Origin: Fortiea sp. LEGE XX443
GTDB taxonomy: Bacteria > Cyanobacteriota > Cyanobacteriia > Cyanobacteriales > Nostocaceae
Direction: 5' to 3'
DNA length: 64,000 nt
Assembly: GCF_015206815.1 (NCBI RefSeq)
Contig: NZ_JADEXZ010000022.1
Location: 1-64,000 of the forward strand
Part shown: positions 18,378-26,507 of the stretch, in pieces
Layout of the letters: the number at the start of each line of letters is the position of its first letter
Position numbering within the stretch: position 1 is the first letter of the stretch
Translations under genes and position numbers: made by a program
The notes under the pieces: generated by a model
Told to the model about the DNA's origin: nothing
What the model saw: only the letters and a program-made list of their open reading frames with translations
Databases searched by the model: none

Positions 18378-19430
18378 TTAACTTCGGCATATTGCTGTAG
18401 AGTAAGGAGCTAGGGCTAAAGTCTGCGTTGTGTCAGCAAGAAGAAAGCGATCGCACAAGTTAAACAGTTCTACCTCAGTTTGTGTTTGTCGCATCAGCCG
18501 CAAGAAATGACCTTCAGCGTCAACACTTAAGACAATGTAGTTGAGGAACTTTTTGAGGTAGCCGACACGCGATCGTTCTGGAATATTCGGGGCTTCTGGG
18601 GTTTGCCATAAACGCTCAATGTAGTTGCGTACTTCTGTTAAAGGAACAGGCGTAATCGGCTCAGATCGCAAGACTTGCCGAATTTGATGAAAAATCCAAG
18701 GATTGCCAATTGCCCAACGTCCCACCATCACACCAGCCGCACCTGTTTGAGAAAGCACTGATAGTGCTTGAGTCGCCGAGTGGATATTTCCGTTGGCAAG
18801 TACTGGACAATTGACCCGTTTGACCGCTTGGGCGATCAAATCATAGTTGACTGGCCCGTGATACCTGTCTTTTACCGTGCGACCATGCAAACTCAGCAAA
18901 TCAACGCTATGGCGATTGATCAGCTCTAGTATGGTGTAAAAGGTATCGGTATTTTCAAAGCCTAAACGCATCTTGACTGTTAAAGGTCGATCATTAACAG
19001 CAGAACGTAGTTCTCCCAAAATTCGATCCACTTTTTCTGGCTTAAGCAGCAATCCGCCCCCAGCTTTTTTACGATAGATTCTCGGTGCGGGACAGCCCAT
19101 ATTCAAGTCAATTCCTGCGATATTATAGCCGCAGAGTTCCTGCGCTGTTCTGACTAAATCTGGAATGCTTTCGCCAATCATTTGAGCAAAAACAGGACGG
19201 CCTGTATCGTTTTGGGTGATTGATGCCAAAATACTAGGGTTGAGCCGTGAAGTCTCATTGACGCGGAAATACTCGGTAAAGAAGTAGTCAGGGCTGCCGT
19301 AATGGGCAATGACCTTCATAAACCAGAGGTTTGTCACATCCTGCATAGGTGCAAGAGCCGTGAGAGGTAGGTTTAGGTAAAGCGATTGAGGCAGCGATAC
19401 CAGGGGCATAAAAAGGCTAGTGTCCGACAA
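18378..19430 (-). CDS. dus: tRNA-dihydrouridine synthase
   Basis: A 350-aa FMN-dependent enzyme that reduces uridine to dihydrouridine in tRNA D-loops. Visible motifs are the FMN-binding LAPMQDVTN near residue 26, the catalytic Cys113 in DLNMGCPAPR, the K-R-pair region PLTVKMRLGF, LLSLHGRTVKDRYHG with the active-site His/Arg, and VLANGNIHS followed by GVMVGRWAIGNPW. It is convergent with mazG (34-bp gap). Which of the DusA/B/C specificities it has cannot be settled by eye. Confidence 0.92.
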   Translation of the reverse strand: MSDTSLFMPLVSLPQSLYLNLPLTALAPMQDVTNLWFMKVIAHYGSPDYFFTEYFRVNETSRLNPSILASITQNDTGRPVFAQMIGESIPDLVRTAQELCGYNIAGIDLNMGCPAPRIYRKKAGGGLLLKPEKVDRILGELRSAVNDRPLTVKMRLGFENTDTFYTILELINRHSVDLLSLHGRTVKDRYHGPVNYDLIAQAVKRVNCPVLANGNIHSATQALSVLSQTGAAGVMVGRWAIGNPWIFHQIRQVLRSEPITPVPLTEVRNYIERLWQTPEAPNIPERSRVGYLKKFLNYIVLSVDAEGHFLRLMRQTQTEVELFNLCDRFLLADTTQTLALAPYSTAICRS

Positions 19431-19991
19431 AGCATCACTCTATCAAAAAAATTGTTTTGAGTTGGAGTGGCATCAACTGAAAACTCACTATTTAGGTGGA
19501 ATAAAAAAGCAGGGGGGAAGGGAGCAGGGAGCAGGGGAGAAAAGCCACCTACAAGAGATGGGGTTTTAACCAAGGGTGAAAGGGAACAAGGGAGCCTGAA
19601 CGAAGTTCGGTTTGTACCTAATCAATGGGAATGTGTATTTTGGACTGACCGAGGAATTGGGTGAAGGATTTTGTAGCTAGTAGCGAAGCAATATCTTCCT
19701 TAAGATAGTTAATTTTTATATTAAATTATTATATTTGACGCAAAATTTTCAATCTCAAATTTACTAATGCTTCTATGATTAACATAATTTTTAGCGATAT
19801 CAAAAGTCTAGTATTAAGCAGCAAGTAATACTACAATTAACTGGTTAATAAATTATTAATTAAAGCAATAATCGCTTTAATTAAATTTGGCAGTTATTAG
19901 ATCAGGTAAAGCGAAAAGTTTAAGCTTTTCGTGTAACTTTTCACTTCACTCTGCCAAAAACAATTAGTGAACTATTAGGTATCAAAAAATA
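19431..19991. other. Intergenic region, low-complexity, no gene seen
   Basis: About 560 bp. It contains purine-rich imperfect repeats (GGGAGCAGGGAGCAGGGGAG near 19518), a common Nostoc spacer feature, and an AT-rich stretch. A hairpin-like AAAGCGAAAAGTTTAAGC / GCTTTTCGTGTAACTTTTC region lies near 19910-19945, shortly before the next small gene. I see no RNA gene I can name. Confidence 0.45.
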
Positions 19992-20219
19992 ATGCTGAAA
20001 CGTCGCACAATACTAGCTGGTTTAACTGTGCTAGGCTTCATGCTGGCCATAAGTACAAAAGTCTACGGACAATCTACTAGCGGGCCAGATGCTTGGCAGA
20101 CTGTTTACAATGATGCAGTTGCTGGGGCAACAACAATAATTTCAGTCCCGCTTTTGGGCTTTTTATTATCAGTTGTCTTACAAATAGTCTTCAACTTGGC
20201 AGGTTTTTGGGGCGGTTAA
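19992..20219 (+). CDS. Small exported or membrane protein, unknown function
   Basis: A 75-aa protein starting MLKRRTILAGLTVLGFMLA, which reads as a signal peptide (possible cleavage after VYG). A glycine/alanine-containing middle and a second hydrophobic segment (VPLLGFLLSVVLQIVFNLAG) suggest membrane insertion. I do not recognise the family. It precedes, on the same strand, two further secreted proteins (20405 and 21708), and all three may act in the cell envelope, though the 185-bp gap argues against a tight operon. Confidence 0.6.
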   Translation: MLKRRTILAGLTVLGFMLAISTKVYGQSTSGPDAWQTVYNDAVAGATTIISVPLLGFLLSVVLQIVFNLAGFWGG

Positions 20220-20292
20220 TTCTTTGTCTCATACCTAAAGAGAGCCTAAATAGAGGCTGTTGCAGTGTAATTTTTTGCTAATTTCTCAGCCT

Positions 20293-20327
20293 GCGTAGAC
20301 GCTCTGCGTCTTGTCGTCAGACATCGC
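20293..20327. repeat. 35-bp dispersed repeat, copy 2
   Basis: Second copy of the GCGTAGACG...CTTGTCGTCAGACATCGC repeat seen at 17379-17413. It lies in the gap between two secreted-protein genes. Confidence 0.65.
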
Positions 20328-20404
20328 CTCAATAAATCTTTCATTAATTAACGCAGATTATCCCATAACTAAATATTCCATAACCCGTGAGGACTTTTAT
20401 TTCT

Positions 20405-21685
20405 ATGTTCAAACCTCGCACAATTTTTAGTGCCTTAACTGCAATTATCCTAGCATTTGCCATCAGCACACAAATATATATACAACCCGCAGTAGCTGCT
20501 GGAGGAACGTGTAATCCAACTCTGGGAAACCTACCTATATGCCCAAGTGCAGCACCTTCCGAGTTAGCTAGTTTCATTGACCCAACTGCAACAATCACCA
20601 ATCCCACAAATATTACTTTGGGCGAAAAAGTCTACGTCGCACCATTTGCCGAATTAGACGCTACTAATGCTCCTATCAGTATCGCAGCAGATTCTAACGT
20701 CCAAGACCAAGTGAAAATAATAGCGTCGGGAACGGGAGTGCAAATTGGCGAGCGTGTCATTATGGCACACATGGCCATTGTCAAAGGTGCAGCTAAAATC
20801 GGTACTCAAGGTTCAACCGGGCCTTTTACTGACCCAGTTACCAATACTCAGTTCAGCAACACTATTTCAAAAACGTTTCTCGCCTTCAACTGTGAAATAG
20901 ACGGTGCAACTATAGAAAAAAACACGGTAATTAACTTTCTCGCGCGGGTTGGCCCTGGTGTTACCTTACCTGCGGGTAAAGTCGTCCTGCCTGGTAAAAA
21001 CGTCACAACTAACCTACAAGCTACTAGCGGCAGCTTGGGGAAAGTAGTCAACCTAACACAAGCCGATGTTGCATTAATGGAAGGCATCATTGAAGTTAAT
21101 GAAGCATTTGCCAAAGGTTATACAGACTTAGCGAGAGCAGACTTGTCAAACGTAACAGGGATAAATTATGCCCCAGTCACCTTTTTTAACTCCGGGGGTC
21201 TGCCGCAGATAGGGGGAAGTACGACTCGTGATCCGAACTATCGTAACCGCATTATCGGCAACATCACTTTCCAAGATTCTTTAGCAACACTCACCAACAA
21301 ACTAGCTAGTAGAATTTCGCTGCGTGCTGATGAGGGTGAACCTTTTAATGTTGGCCAAATTGCTGGGATGGCAAACGATGTTGTATTTCACGCTTTAGAG
21401 ACAACTAGCTTGACTCTTGGTAATGGGATTGGTTATGGGCCTCGTGCTTTAGTTCATGGCGGTAGGCAGGTTGTCAATGGTGTTGCTAATGGCCCTGAAA
21501 CCAGCATAGGTGATGCCGTAGGGCTAGGGCCGAACTCTGTTATATTCCGTGCCAGCATTGGCAACAGATCGGCAGTTGGGCAAAGAAGCGCAGTCTTCAA
21601 CTCTACATTAGCTCCCAGAACGTATATTCGTTCTCGAACAATCTATGCCGATAACGGTAGCTTGATTTTACCTGTGGAGTGGTAA
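20405..21685 (+). CDS. Secreted left-handed beta-helix protein, gamma-carbonic-anhydrase-like
   Basis: A 426-aa protein. The ATG at 20405 is preceded by GTGAGGA and gives a signal peptide (ALTAIILAFAISTQIYIQPA, cut after 'AVA'). The first half contains hexapeptide-type turns like those of gamma-class carbonic anhydrases and CcmM (SNVQDQVKI, VQIGERVIMAHMAIVKGAAKIG). However, of the three zinc-binding histidines in gamma enzymes only the one in 'AHM' is visible, so carbonic anhydrase activity is doubtful. A second set of hexapeptide turns fills the C-terminus (SIGDAVGLGPNSVIF, SIGNRSAVGQRSAVF). It is followed 22 bp later by another secreted protein. Confidence 0.75.
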   Translation: MFKPRTIFSALTAIILAFAISTQIYIQPAVAAGGTCNPTLGNLPICPSAAPSELASFIDPTATITNPTNITLGEKVYVAPFAELDATNAPISIAADSNVQDQVKIIASGTGVQIGERVIMAHMAIVKGAAKIGTQGSTGPFTDPVTNTQFSNTISKTFLAFNCEIDGATIEKNTVINFLARVGPGVTLPAGKVVLPGKNVTTNLQATSGSLGKVVNLTQADVALMEGIIEVNEAFAKGYTDLARADLSNVTGINYAPVTFFNSGGLPQIGGSTTRDPNYRNRIIGNITFQDSLATLTNKLASRISLRADEGEPFNVGQIAGMANDVVFHALETTSLTLGNGIGYGPRALVHGGRQVVNGVANGPETSIGDAVGLGPNSVIFRASIGNRSAVGQRSAVFNSTLAPRTYIRSRTIYADNGSLILPVEW

Positions 21686-21707
21686 GCAAATCACTGTTGC
21701 ATAATTT

Positions 21708-22235
21708 ATGAATCGGAAAATCTTGCCGCTAGTGCAATTACAATGCCTACGATTGGTGCTGCTGTTCACTTTGATATTCGGGCTGATACTAAGTATTGAT
21801 AGTGGTTACTCTTTAGCTGCTGACATCACTTCTAATCAGCCTCAAGTTGTACAACCGCCAGTTAACGGACTTGTTTCTACATTGTCAGATGAAATTAAGG
21901 AATTACCATCAGAGTTAATTCGCTGGTCAACTTACTGGCAACTTTGCTGGGAACCATATCCCGAAGCAAAAGAATACGAACTACAAACGGTGCTTGTGGA
22001 AGGGAAATCTCCAAAGTTGAAACGTCAAAGCGATCGCTGTTTTCGTATTCAAGCTGCATCTAATGAAAACCAAAAATCACAAGGATTACTCAACCGTGAA
22101 TTAATCTTGTTGATGCATAAAATTCAGCTAGGTTATCGAGTGCGAGCCGTTTTAGATAAAAACTGTGTCAGCGAATGGTCTCCAGTCATGGCAGTTGGTG
22201 CAACTACTGCCTCTGAATCAAATGGTACTAAATAG
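21708..22235 (+). CDS. Secreted protein, possible fibronectin-III-like fold, unknown function
   Basis: A 175-aa protein with an N-terminal hydrophobic signal (LVLLFTLIFGLILSIDSGYS) and a domain of about 100 aa with tryptophan- and tyrosine-rich strands (IRWSTYWQLCWEPYPEAKEY, YRVRAVLDKNCVSEWSPV). The 'W-P...A..YE' start and '..YRVRAV....SEWSP' end are reminiscent of a fibronectin type III domain. I do not recognise a family. It starts 22 bp after the beta-helix protein, so they are probably co-transcribed and act together outside the cytoplasm. Confidence 0.6.
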   Translation: MNRKILPLVQLQCLRLVLLFTLIFGLILSIDSGYSLAADITSNQPQVVQPPVNGLVSTLSDEIKELPSELIRWSTYWQLCWEPYPEAKEYELQTVLVEGKSPKLKRQSDRCFRIQAASNENQKSQGLLNRELILLMHKIQLGYRVRAVLDKNCVSEWSPVMAVGATTASESNGTK

Positions 22236-22288
22236 AATGGCACGCTTGTAAACGTGAAACCTCGTCTGGGTAGAAGGTAGTATTAAGT

Positions 22289-22495
22289 CCTCTTCTGTCA
22301 CTCTCCGAAAATATCTGCTATTGCTGAATTCTAGAGCTTTTGTATAGGAAGCGATTGGCTTCGCCAGTGCCGTAGGCAATCGCCAGATTTTTTTCTAATC
22401 ACAAATACAACACCCATTTTTTGTAATAGGATAGCTTGTATTGACCGACTGATAAAGCTTCTAGAGATTGCTCTCTCGGAAGGTGACAGAAGAGG
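22289..22495. repeat. Inverted-repeat element, MITE or IS remnant
   Basis: CCTCTTCTGTCACTCTCCGA (22289-22308) is matched by its complement at 22476-22495 with 18 of 20 bases pairing. The ~167 bp between them hold no gene. A 72-aa frame read on the minus strand is low-quality and looks like the debris of a repeat. I infer a short non-autonomous element or an IS remnant. Confidence 0.55.
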
Positions 22496-22706
22496 GCTAA
22501 CATGTTGTAGCAATTTGTACTTTCTATTACTTTTATAAAAAAGATACATTAAAACTGCGATACAAAACTGGTGATTAAAAACTGTTAATAATTGCTTATT
22601 TTCTATCTAAAGGAAGTGCCTACGCCCAAAAGAATACGCCAGAATATGAGTGTAGTACCAAGTTTAAAAATTTTTATCCAAATTAGCTAAATACCTAGAG
22701 TTAAAA

Positions 22707-23489
22707 ATGGTAAGAAATATTAAAGAACAAATCCAAACAGACTTGAAACAAGTTAAAGAAACTGGTCAGTTGCGGACTGAAAGAGTTCGAGAAATTGTGA
22801 AGTCAGCAGTTTCTCAAGTAGCTTCTGAGTTGAAAGAAGGTTCTGTCGAACTGCGTACTCTTGTAAGAGATGCGGTTTCTGCTGTTATTGAAAACTTACA
22901 AGAGAAAGGTAATGAAGTTAAAGAGGATGTAACAGCATCCATTGAAGGAGCGTTAGAAGGAGTTAATCGTAAAAGACACGAAAGTATCGTTCAAACTCAG
23001 TCAGAACTCCAAAGGCTGCAAACTCTATTAGATAGTGAAGAAGAAAAGCTTCAACAAGATGTAGACGTGATATTAGCAGAGATTCAAGAAACAGGTACAG
23101 ACAAAACTGCTGATACTAAAAATGTCATAGACTCGGCTGTTAGCGCTATCAAAGATAGTGACGAAGTTTCCTTATTGAAGAAACGTTACGCGCAATTGCA
23201 AGCACAACTAGCTATCGTCCGAGCTAATTTAGCTGCACGTTACGGCGGCCGTTCTGAAGAAATCCAAAATTATCTCAACGACGCAAAAACTTGGTATGAT
23301 CAAGCTCGTCCGCAAGCAGAAGTCGTAGCTACACAGGTAGCACAAAAGCGATCGCAACTAGAAGATAAACTTGGGGAAGCAGGTACAGCTATAGCTAGAA
23401 AAGAATTCCAGCTTAAACAAACCTTACGAGAGTTACTTTTAGCAACCGCTGATTTGTTTAAAGAAAAAGAACCTGCGGATAAAAACTAG
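22707..23489 (+). CDS. Long coiled-coil protein, unknown function
   Basis: A 260-aa protein, highly charged and almost entirely alpha-helical, with alternating blocks such as VREIVKSAVSQVASELKEGS, LRTLVRDAVSAVIENLQEKG and VKEDVTASIEGALEGV that give an 11- to 33-residue periodicity. A second coiled coil covers SELQRLQTLLDSEEEKLQQD. There is no signal or membrane span. The first half resembles apolipoprotein-like or stress-associated amphipathic helices, which could bind membranes; this is inference only. It stands alone and is followed by a hairpin terminator. Confidence 0.75.
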   Translation: MVRNIKEQIQTDLKQVKETGQLRTERVREIVKSAVSQVASELKEGSVELRTLVRDAVSAVIENLQEKGNEVKEDVTASIEGALEGVNRKRHESIVQTQSELQRLQTLLDSEEEKLQQDVDVILAEIQETGTDKTADTKNVIDSAVSAIKDSDEVSLLKKRYAQLQAQLAIVRANLAARYGGRSEEIQNYLNDAKTWYDQARPQAEVVATQVAQKRSQLEDKLGEAGTAIARKEFQLKQTLRELLLATADLFKEKEPADKN

Positions 23490-23544
23490 AAAGAAACTTA
23501 GAGATATTGCATTGCAACATCTCTAAAAAAATAAACATGATAAA

Positions 23545-23571
23545 AAGGGTGGACTATCTAAGTTCACCCTT
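23545..23571 (+). terminator. Hairpin terminator after the coiled-coil gene
   Basis: AAGGGTGGACT and AGTTCACCCTT pair over 11 bp with one G-U, with a 5-nt loop, and are followed by AATTTATT. A second, imperfect hairpin (TTAGAGATATTGC...) lies just upstream at 23498-23526. Confidence 0.6.
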
Positions 23572-23641
23572 AATTTATTGTCCCTATTTAGAGAAGTTTG
23601 TTTGAATCGATAACAAGTACTTTGCCTTAGAAGAAGCTATT

Positions 23642-23827
23642 TTAGTAAGTTCCACTATTAAATGCTTCTTCTTTTTTCGCAACTACCCAAACTGCATGAA
23701 TACTGCCAGGAAGCCAACCGAGGAGGGTAAGCAAAATATTAATTACCAAAGTAGGGCCAACACCAACTGTTAGAAAAACGCCTAAAGGGGGTAATAAAAG
23801 AGCAAGTAGAAGACGAAATAATTTCAT
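23642..23827 (-). CDS. YqaE/Pmp3 family small membrane protein
   Basis: A 61-aa protein made of two transmembrane segments joined by a short loop: LLLALLLPPLGVFLTVGVGP and the 'VINILLTLLGWLPGSIHAVW' segment. The PPLGVFL and LGWLPGxIHAxWV motifs are the signature of the UPF0057 (Pmp3/YqaE) family. These proteolipids are linked to salt and cold tolerance in plants and yeast; the bacterial role is less clear. Length is normal for the family. Confidence 0.92.
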   Translation of the reverse strand: MKLFRLLLALLLPPLGVFLTVGVGPTLVINILLTLLGWLPGSIHAVWVVAKKEEAFNSGTY

Positions 23828-23948
23828 GGATTTGCTGTTATTTTTTTCAAATTGATTAACTCACATTTTCCGGAATTAACTTAACTACCAACTCTGTCTC
23901 AGGCATTATGTTAATTCTGAACTACGGTTTAGGTGAATAATACTTATC

Positions 23949-24356
23949 CTATTGCTGAGGATTTCCTTGAGGTAATTCACCTTGATTTGTCGTGTTTCCA
24001 GTTAAAGTCAAGTTTCTTTCAACAAAGTAGTTGCTAATAAAGGTGTTAGCACAGGATAGAACCACTGGTCCGAGAATAAAAGCGATAATTCCATGAACGC
24101 TAAACCCAGGAACTAAAAATGCGGCTAATGCGAAACACAAACCGTTAACAACTAAAGAAAAGGCTCCCAATGTGAGAAAGTTCAGTGGTAAAGATAGAGT
24201 GGAGAGAACTGGCTTCACAGAACTATTGATTAAGCCAATCGCTACCGCAGCAATTAAGGCAGAAGGAAAATTAGCAATATTTACACCAGGCACAACTAAA
24301 TCAACAATTAGTAAGCTCAGTGCTGTAGCTAGAGTTATTAGAAAAGTTCCCAACAT
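23949..24356 (-). CDS. Phage-holin-superfamily-IV-like four-TM membrane protein
   Basis: A 135-aa protein with four hydrophobic segments (FLITLATALSLLIVDLVVPG, FPSALIAAVAIGLINSSVKP, LTLGAFSLVVNGLCFALAAF, IIAFILGPVVLSCANTFISN). The GLxNxxxKPxLxxLxLPLxxLTLG pattern is that of the widespread PF04020 family, named after a mycobacteriophage holin but usually a chromosomal housekeeping protein of unknown role. I take the ATG at 24356, preceded by AGG, because the frame's further N-terminal extension to 24524 is not typical of the family. Confidence 0.85.
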   Translation of the reverse strand: MLGTFLITLATALSLLIVDLVVPGVNIANFPSALIAAVAIGLINSSVKPVLSTLSLPLNFLTLGAFSLVVNGLCFALAAFLVPGFSVHGIIAFILGPVVLSCANTFISNYFVERNLTLTGNTTNQGELPQGNPQQ

Positions 24357-24536
24357 TTTTTTACCTAAAAAGTCAGTGATAGTTTGTTTGAATGTCTTTC
24401 TACTATCATTAACAATGTGGGACGATTTAGCCTCTCTTGCAAGATAGATTGAGTTTCTACCAATTGGCAGATTTCGGGAGAAACTTCGTAATTCTCGAAA
24501 ATCTCCAGAAAAATGGATTACCACCTCGTCAAATCT

Positions 24537-24806
24537 CTAATCAAGGGGACTGCGGACAGCTTTTCCACCACGGTTAAGTACATGGGTATAAATCATCGTA
24601 GTCTTCACATCCTTGTGTCCCAGTAATTCTTGCACTGTGCGGATGTCGTAGCCGTTTTGTAATAAATGGGTAGCAAAACTGTGGTGAAACGTATGACAAC
24701 CCACCTTTTTTTGAATACCAGCTTGACGAATTCCTTGTTTTAATACCTCTCTATAGAGAAATAAAATTGCGTTTAAAGCTTTATTTTGAGTAGATGCAGG
24801 CAGCAA
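24537..24806 (-). pseudogene. Decayed integron-type tyrosine recombinase (intI-like)
   Basis: An 89-codon frame whose two ends match different parts of an integron integrase. Residues 4-20 ([17 protein letters not shown]) match the N-terminal arm-binding domain, and residues from about 29 ([20 protein letters not shown] then [38 protein letters not shown]) match the catalytic C-terminus. About 150 intervening residues are missing, and the second catalytic Arg of the HxxR box is replaced (HTFHH). The nucleophile Tyr in MIYTHV survives. The gene is therefore an internally deleted, inactive relic. Its 5' end abuts an inverted-repeat element at 24813-24970. Confidence 0.85.
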
Positions 24807-24812
24807 CTTTTT

Positions 24813-24970
24813 GGGGCGTTGCTGAATTTAGGGATGAAATAATGAACCGCAAAGTACGCAAAGTACGCATTCTCTACGAGAGGCTTCCGTCAACGCGCAG
24901 CGTCTCGTAGAGAAGAAGAGGTTTTGAGAGATAAATATCAGAAAATCATCCCGCATTTATGCAACACCCT
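24813..24970. repeat. 158-bp MITE-like element next to the integrase relic
   Basis: GGGGCGTTGCTGAATTTAGG... (24813-24837) and the complement of the right end (GGGTGTTGCATAAATGCGGG..., 24946-24969) agree at 18 of 24 positions. Inside is a hairpin repeat (CTCTACGAGA...TCTCGTAGAG, 24873-24914) of a kind seen elsewhere in Nostoc and again near 40838. It has no gene. It may have truncated the integrase. Confidence 0.6.
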
Positions 24971-24976
24971 TTTTGG

Positions 24977-25360
24977 TTATCCCTCTTCTAAATCTTTTGA
25001 TTCTTGAGTAGTTCGATCACGCTTAGAAGTCAGGTAAAGCTTGATTTCCTCAAGCTGCTGCATTTTCTCACAAATCTCCTCAAGCTTGCGATCGATGACT
25101 TTCAACTTCTCAGTGAGTGGCATCGAACCGTTTCCCCAAGTATCAATCAGATGCTTAATCTCATTCAGCGTGAATCCCAAAGATTTGCCTTTTGTAATGA
25201 TGACAACTCGTTCTAACATCTCTGAACTGAACTCCATATAGGTTCTTGTCCCTGCTTGTCGTGCCTTCGCCTCAATCAGTCCCATTTTTTCGTAGAAGCG
25301 GATCGTGTCCTTTGTCAAACCTGTTTTTTGGGCTAACTCACCGATCAACATCGTCGCCAC
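24977..25360 (-). CDS. MerR-family transcriptional regulator
   Basis: A 127-aa regulator with the MerR winged helix at the N-terminus (LIGELAQKTGLTKDTIRFYEK then GLIEAKARQAGTRTYMEFSS), the second helix pair (KSLGFTLNEIKHLIDTWGNG) and a dimerising coiled coil (KVIDRKLEEICEKMQQLEEI). Only one cysteine is present, so a classic metal-thiolate sensor is unlikely and a stress or small-molecule signal is more plausible. It is divergent from an SDR gene, with a MerR-type promoter between them, so it likely controls that gene. Confidence 0.9.
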   Translation of the reverse strand: MATMLIGELAQKTGLTKDTIRFYEKMGLIEAKARQAGTRTYMEFSSEMLERVVIITKGKSLGFTLNEIKHLIDTWGNGSMPLTEKLKVIDRKLEEICEKMQQLEEIKLYLTSKRDRTTQESKDLEEG

Positions 25361-25380
25361 CTAAATTCTGAAATTGATAC

Positions 25381-25411
25381 TTGACTGTGGAGTATACTCC
25401 ATAGCTTACGC
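25381..25411 (+). promoter_or_regulatory. MerR-type promoter with 19-bp spacer and palindromic operator
   Basis: A -35-like TTGACT (25381-25386) and a -10-like TTACGC (25406-25411) are 19 bp apart, the over-long spacing typical of MerR-activated promoters. A perfect 14-bp palindrome TGGAGTATACTCCA (25388-25401) lies between them. It points toward the SDR gene at 25466. Confidence 0.75.
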
Positions 25412-25465
25412 TAGAGCGAAATCAATTGAACCCTTGAGAAAGAATTTGAGCGGCACAGGAGTACT

Positions 25466-26437
25466 ATGAAAGCTTTTGTTACAGGTGGTTCCGGGTTTGT
25501 CGGTCGTTACATGATTCAGATGTTGCGCGATCGCGGGAATGAGGTCATTGCTTTAGCAAGATCCGAGCAAGCCGCGAAGCAAGTGACTCAGTTGGGTGCC
25601 AAGGTAGTGCGAGGCGATCTGCTGGATCAACCAACGATGCTTCAAGGAATGCAAGGTTGTGATGTTGTGTTCCACATCGCAGGTTTTTTGAGCATTTGGG
25701 GGCAATACAAATCGTTCTACGAAATCAACGTCCTTGGGACTGAGCGTGCGTTGGCTGCCGCACAAGTGGCAAACGTCCCTTGCTTTGTTCAGATTGGTGC
25801 TGCGGCTTCAGTTTTTGATCGTCAATCTTTATCTTGGATCGATGAATCTCATCCGCTCCAGCAGCCTGATTTTTCTCCCTACATTGCAACTAAAAGTATT
25901 GCAGAACAACGAGTCATTACTGCAAATCGGTCTGGCTTTAGAACCGCTGTGGTGCGTCCTTCCTGGATTTGGGGCAATGGAGATCACGTATTGCCTCAGC
26001 TAGTAACAGCCGTGAAAACTGGACAGTTTATCTGGATCGATCAGGGCAACTATCCTTATATGACGACTCATGTGATGAATGTTTGTCATGGGGCAATTCT
26101 AGCGGCAGAGCGGAGTCCTGGTGGACAAGCGTACTTCCTGAGCGATGGAGATGTCGTACAGTTTTACAGGTGGGTAACGACATTGCTACAAATTGCTGGA
26201 GTAAAACCAGGTCGGTTGAGTATTCCGAGATGGGTTGCTTGGAATGTTGCTGGATTAATGGAAATGATTTGGGGAATAACAAGGCAACAAGGCATCCCGC
26301 CGATTACTCGGACAATGGTTAGGCTGATTGGGCAGGAATTGACATTTACAGATCGTAAAGCACGAGAAGAACTCGGTTACACTCCAATTATGGCTCGTGA
26401 TTCCGGATTGGCGGAACTTGCAGCTTTCTATCGATGA
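25466..26437 (+). CDS. NAD-dependent epimerase/dehydratase (extended SDR)
   Basis: A 323-aa extended short-chain dehydrogenase. It has the N-terminal cofactor-binding motif TGGSGFVGRYM, the acidic-to-'LAR' switch region after strand 2 (VIALARSEQ, suggesting NADP), the VFHIAGF stretch, a catalytic YxxxK in SPYIATKSIAEQ, and VRPSWIWGNGD. The general look is that of the 3-beta-hydroxysteroid dehydrogenase/nucleoside-sugar epimerase group, but the substrate is unknown. It is divergent from the MerR gene and probably activated by it. Confidence 0.87.
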   Translation: MKAFVTGGSGFVGRYMIQMLRDRGNEVIALARSEQAAKQVTQLGAKVVRGDLLDQPTMLQGMQGCDVVFHIAGFLSIWGQYKSFYEINVLGTERALAAAQVANVPCFVQIGAAASVFDRQSLSWIDESHPLQQPDFSPYIATKSIAEQRVITANRSGFRTAVVRPSWIWGNGDHVLPQLVTAVKTGQFIWIDQGNYPYMTTHVMNVCHGAILAAERSPGGQAYFLSDGDVVQFYRWVTTLLQIAGVKPGRLSIPRWVAWNVAGLMEMIWGITRQQGIPPITRTMVRLIGQELTFTDRKAREELGYTPIMARDSGLAELAAFYR

Positions 26438-26507
26438 AATGGGCTAACAATCCGCTTGCACGCCGACTGTCTGGAGTTTCTCTGTTGAGTCTGCTGATAT
26501 CACTCTA

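Noticed and set aside
19467-19664. 65-aa frame before the small secreted gene
   Set aside because: Low-complexity purine repeats and no plausible start.
22331-22549. 72-aa coding frame on the minus strand
   Set aside because: It spans an arm of the inverted-repeat element and reads as repeat debris.
23949-24524. True phage holin
   Set aside because: No phage genes are around it, and this membrane family is mostly chromosomal despite its name.
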